DNA of 64,000 nucleotides, taken from contig NZ_VNHS01000009.1 in the NCBI RefSeq assembly GCF_008124765.1, forward strand, positions 62,001-126,000, written 5' to 3'. Shown here one piece after another: positions 61,689 through 64,000 of the stretch. A program made the translations under genes and the position numbers. The DNA comes from Paenibacillus methanolicus (lineage in GTDB: Bacteria > Bacillota > Bacilli > Paenibacillales > Paenibacillaceae). The notes under the pieces are model-generated. The model was not told the DNA's origin. It saw only the letters and a list, made by a program, of their open reading frames with translations, and did not search any database. Position 1 is the first letter of the stretch; every line of letters begins with the position of its first letter.

Positions 61689-62645
61689 ATGACTTATGAT
61701 TGCATTATCGTCGGCGGCGGATTGGCCGGTCTTCAAGCGGCGATCCAGCTGGGACGTTACAACCGCAGCACGCTCGTCGTGGATGCGGGCGACGGCAGGT
61801 CTACGCTGTGCAGACGGTACAACAATATTTTGGGCTGGTCGGAGGGCGTCAGCGGGAGAATGCTGCGGGAAGCGGGGAAGGAGCAGGCGCTGGCGCACGG
61901 CGTCCGGTTTCTAGAAGGAAAGGCGATCGGCGCGGAGACAACGGCAGTTGGTTTCGTCATTACGACGGCGAACGGGGATCGCGCCGCCGGCAGGCGGCTG
62001 TTGCTGGCGACGGGCGTCGTCGACCGGCTCCCCGAGCTGCCGGGGCTTGCGGCATGCTTGGGCACCAGCATCTACGTGTGCCCCGATTGCGACGGGTACG
62101 AAGCGACCGGCCAGCCGTCGCTCATTCTCGGCGCCGGCGATGCGGGGGCGCATATGGCGCTGACGGTCCGGTATTGGACGGACAAGCTAACGTACGTGAA
62201 CCATGAACGGGCGCCGGTAGGCCCCGCGCTGCGCGAACGGATGGAAGAGCAGGGCATCCTCTACATCGAGGAGCCTATCGCGCGCGTCGAGATGGACGAA
62301 GGAAATGACGCGGCCATGACGGGAATCACGCTGCAGGACGGACGGCGGTTGCGAGCGGCGACCGGGTTCGCGGCTTTCGGGGGCAACGAGGTGCGGGCCG
62401 AGTTGGCCGAGCAGCTGGGCGTCCAGTTGTTCAAGAACCGGCATATTCTTGTCGACGCCCGGACGAAAATGACGAGCGTGCCCGGCGTCTGGGCCGCAGG
62501 CGATATCGTCGCCCATTCGGAGCAAACGGTCATCGCGATGGGCGACGGTTCGCAGGCCGCGATCTGGATGCACAAGACGCTTCTGCACGAAGAGCTGCTG
62601 GAGCGGATCCCGAAGCCGGAGCCGTTCGTCGACCTTCGCGCCTAA
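61689..62645 (+). CDS. Thioredoxin-reductase-like FAD/NAD(P) oxidoreductase
   Basis: 318 residues. FAD-binding GGGLAGLQAA at residues 9-18, NAD(P)-binding GAGDAGAHMAL in the middle, and the C-terminal FAD motif VPGVWAAGDIVAHSEQTVIA. A Cys pair, Cys 131-Pro-Asp-Cys 134 in YVCPDCDGYEA, takes the place of CATCDG in thioredoxin reductase and is probably redox-active. The partner substrate is unknown. The ATG at 61689 has AAAGG nine bases upstream; the ATG at 61680 is too close. No thioredoxin gene is adjacent. Confidence 0.88.
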   Translation: MTYDCIIVGGGLAGLQAAIQLGRYNRSTLVVDAGDGRSTLCRRYNNILGWSEGVSGRMLREAGKEQALAHGVRFLEGKAIGAETTAVGFVITTANGDRAAGRRLLLATGVVDRLPELPGLAACLGTSIYVCPDCDGYEATGQPSLILGAGDAGAHMALTVRYWTDKLTYVNHERAPVGPALRERMEEQGILYIEEPIARVEMDEGNDAAMTGITLQDGRRLRAATGFAAFGGNEVRAELAEQLGVQLFKNRHILVDARTKMTSVPGVWAAGDIVAHSEQTVIAMGDGSQAAIWMHKTLLHEELLERIPKPEPFVDLRA

Positions 62646-62660
62646 GGATATGAACCGGCT

Positions 62661-62698
62661 AAGAGGCTTCCATCCCTTCAGGGGAAGGAAGCCTCTTG
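62661..62698 (+). terminator. Terminator-like hairpin after the flavoprotein gene
   Basis: AAGAGGCTTCC and GGAAGCCTCTT form an 11-bp stem with an inner CCT/GGG pairing; the T-run is short. Confidence 0.6.
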
Positions 62699-62790
62699 CA
62701 CGAGAATTCCGTTGCGGCGGATGCCGAAAGGTGCTAGGGTTGAAACCAACGACATTTTACAAATATAGAGAGAATCAGGAGGGCTTGACC

Positions 62791-64000
62791 GTGCTTCGGC
62801 GTTTTGCATCTTACTATTTGCCGTACAAGAAACTATTCCTGCTCGACTTCGGCTGCGCCGTCGTGGCCGCGCTGCTGGAGCTCGCTTACCCGCTCGCGGT
62901 GCAGTGGATGGTCGACGATCTGCTGCCGAAAGGCGACTGGTCGATGATCGCCGCGGCCGGCGCCGCGCTGCTGCTCGTGTATCTGATGAGCATGGGGCTG
63001 CAATTCATCGTCAACTACTGGGGGCACAAGCTGGGCATCAATATCGAGACGGACATGCGCCAGCAGCTGTTCAATCACGTGCAGAAGCTGTCGTTCCGCT
63101 TCTTCGACAACAACAAGACGGGCACGATCATGTCGCGGATGACGAACGACCTGTTCGAGATCGGCGAGATGTCCCACCACGGTCCGGAGGATGCGTTCAT
63201 CGCGCTGATGACGTTCGCCGGCGCCTTCTCGATCATGCTGACGGTCAACTGGCAGCTGGCGCTCATCACGTTCATCGTGGTGCCGTTCCTCATCTGGATC
63301 ATCGTGTACTTCAACCGGAAGCTGGACCGCGCCGCGACGAATATGTTCGAGCGGATCGCCGAGGTGAACAGCCGCGTCGAAGACAGCGTCTCGGGCATCC
63401 GCGTCGTCCAGTCGTTCACGAACGAGCCGCACGAGCAGGAGCAATTCCGCGTCAACAACCAGCTGTTCCGCGCGGCGAAGCTGCGCTCCTACTTGGCCAT
63501 CTCCTTCAGTTCGTCGGGCATCTACATGATGACGAAGCTGATCTCGCTGATCGTGCTCGTCTGCGGCGCCTGGTTCGCGCACGAAGGGAAGCTGACCAGC
63601 GGGGAGTTGGTCGCCTTCTTGCTGTACGTCAACATTTTCTTGAAGCCGATCGACAAGATCAACGCCTTGATGGAGTCGTACCCGAAAGGGATGGCCGGCT
63701 TCAAACGGTTCCTTCAGCTGCTCGACACCGAGCCGGACGTGAAGGACGCCCCGAACGCCGTGCCCGTCAACGGGCTGCGCGGCGATATCGAATTCCGCAA
63801 CGTGACCTTCAGCTACGAAGGCCATGCCGATGTGCTGAGCGGCATAAATTTGAACATTCGCGCAGGCGAGACGGTGGCGCTCGTCGGGCCGTCCGGCGCG
63901 GGCAAATCGACGCTGTGCAGCTTGATCCCGCGTTTCTATGAGGTGGATGGCGGAGACATCGCGATCGACGGCATCCGCATTCGCGACATGCAGCTGCGGT
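62791..64000 (+). CDS. MsbA-type ABC exporter (half transporter, 3' end beyond window)
   Basis: At least 403 residues, cut by the right window edge. The transmembrane domain (about 1-320: MLRRFASYYLPYKKLFLLDF, QLFNHVQKLSFRFFDNNKTG, SRVEDSVSGIRVVQSFTNEP) is of the type I exporter fold, followed by a nucleotide-binding domain that begins near residue 335 (IEFRNVTFSYEGHADVLSGI) with Walker A GPSGAGKST. The signature and Walker B motifs lie beyond the window. GTG start with AGGAGG eight bases upstream. Likely exports lipids or drugs as a homodimer. Confidence 0.93.
   Translation, partial: MLRRFASYYLPYKKLFLLDFGCAVVAALLELAYPLAVQWMVDDLLPKGDWSMIAAAGAALLLVYLMSMGLQFIVNYWGHKLGINIETDMRQQLFNHVQKLSFRFFDNNKTGTIMSRMTNDLFEIGEMSHHGPEDAFIALMTFAGAFSIMLTVNWQLALITFIVVPFLIWIIVYFNRKLDRAATNMFERIAEVNSRVEDSVSGIRVVQSFTNEPHEQEQFRVNNQLFRAAKLRSYLAISFSSSGIYMMTKLISLIVLVCGAWFAHEGKLTSGELVAFLLYVNIFLKPIDKINALMESYPKGMAGFKRFLQLLDTEPDVKDAPNAVPVNGLRGDIEFRNVTFSYEGHADVLSGINLNIRAGETVALVGPSGAGKSTLCSLIPRFYEVDGGDIAIDGIRIRDMQLR

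Overview
The window looks like chromosomal DNA of a high-GC member of the Paenibacillaceae (Paenibacillus or Cohnella type). The reasons are Firmicutes-style AGGAGG ribosome binding sites, frequent TTG/GTG starts, sigma-A-like promoters with 17-18 bp spacers, a perfect Gram-positive cre site, and a gene set typical of that family: YycC, DUF2621 (YneK), a GH81-FN3-CBM56 beta-glucanase, a stalk-domain (copper amine oxidase N-terminal type) secreted protein, a CtpA/B protease with a C-terminal peptidoglycan-binding domain, and a Gram-positive Tad pilus cluster ending in a DUF6382-FHA protein. No rRNA, tRNA, insertion sequence, prophage or CRISPR array was found.

Layout. 1-5.7 kb: the tail of a DUF2225-like gene, a small minus-strand cluster (YycC, a zinc-ribbon-like protein, a coiled-coil membrane protein, AIM24), an M3 oligoendopeptidase, ndk and a nitroreductase. 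5.8-16.4 kb: a ten-gene tad operon (tadZ, tadA, tadB, tadC, Flp1 pilin, TadE-like, a large anchored coiled-coil protein, a TadE/G-like protein with an added C-terminal domain, prepilin peptidase, DUF6382-FHA), preceded by a promoter and a leader that contains an intrinsic terminator. 16.5-28 kb: a TIGR01777 epimerase, a lipoprotein, DUF2621, endonuclease IV with a C-terminal extension, purU, tkt with a PhoP-box-like array upstream, ppnP, a beta-hydroxyacid dehydrogenase fused to a PilZ domain, pgi and a YigZ-family gene. 28.2-32.4 kb: a sulfate ABC operon (cysT, cysW, cysA, sbp) with a CymR-like operator at its promoter.

32.5-44.4 kb: an AraC/GyrI-like regulator, a phosphotransferase, a MATE exporter, a Cof-type phosphatase, a CtpA/B protease, a LysR regulator divergent from an aberrant adenylosuccinate synthetase paralog, a stalk-domain protein, and a DUF4832-type glycosidase-like gene coupled to a 39-codon ORF. 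44.5-50.3 kb: the GH81 glucanase under a cre site, an ArsR/DUF2087 regulator with a palindromic operator, about 870 bp of gene-poor structured DNA, and a TspO/MBR-like membrane protein. 50.3-64 kb: a 44-bp tandem repeat array with covarying arms, two lipoprotein genes, a coiled-coil protein, an OmpR/HK two-component pair followed by a lipoprotein/MacA/MacB-type export operon, tandem repeats, an MFS exporter, a thioredoxin-reductase-like flavoprotein, and an ABC exporter cut by the window edge.

The most unusual item is the dehydrogenase-PilZ fusion at 24500-25801. It has intact dehydrogenase motifs and both arms of the canonical c-di-GMP-binding PilZ signature in one chain, which suggests a metabolic enzyme controlled by c-di-GMP. 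Also notable are the phased TTCAT array before tkt, the tad leader, the covarying 44-bp repeats, and the PurA paralog with a changed active-site loop.
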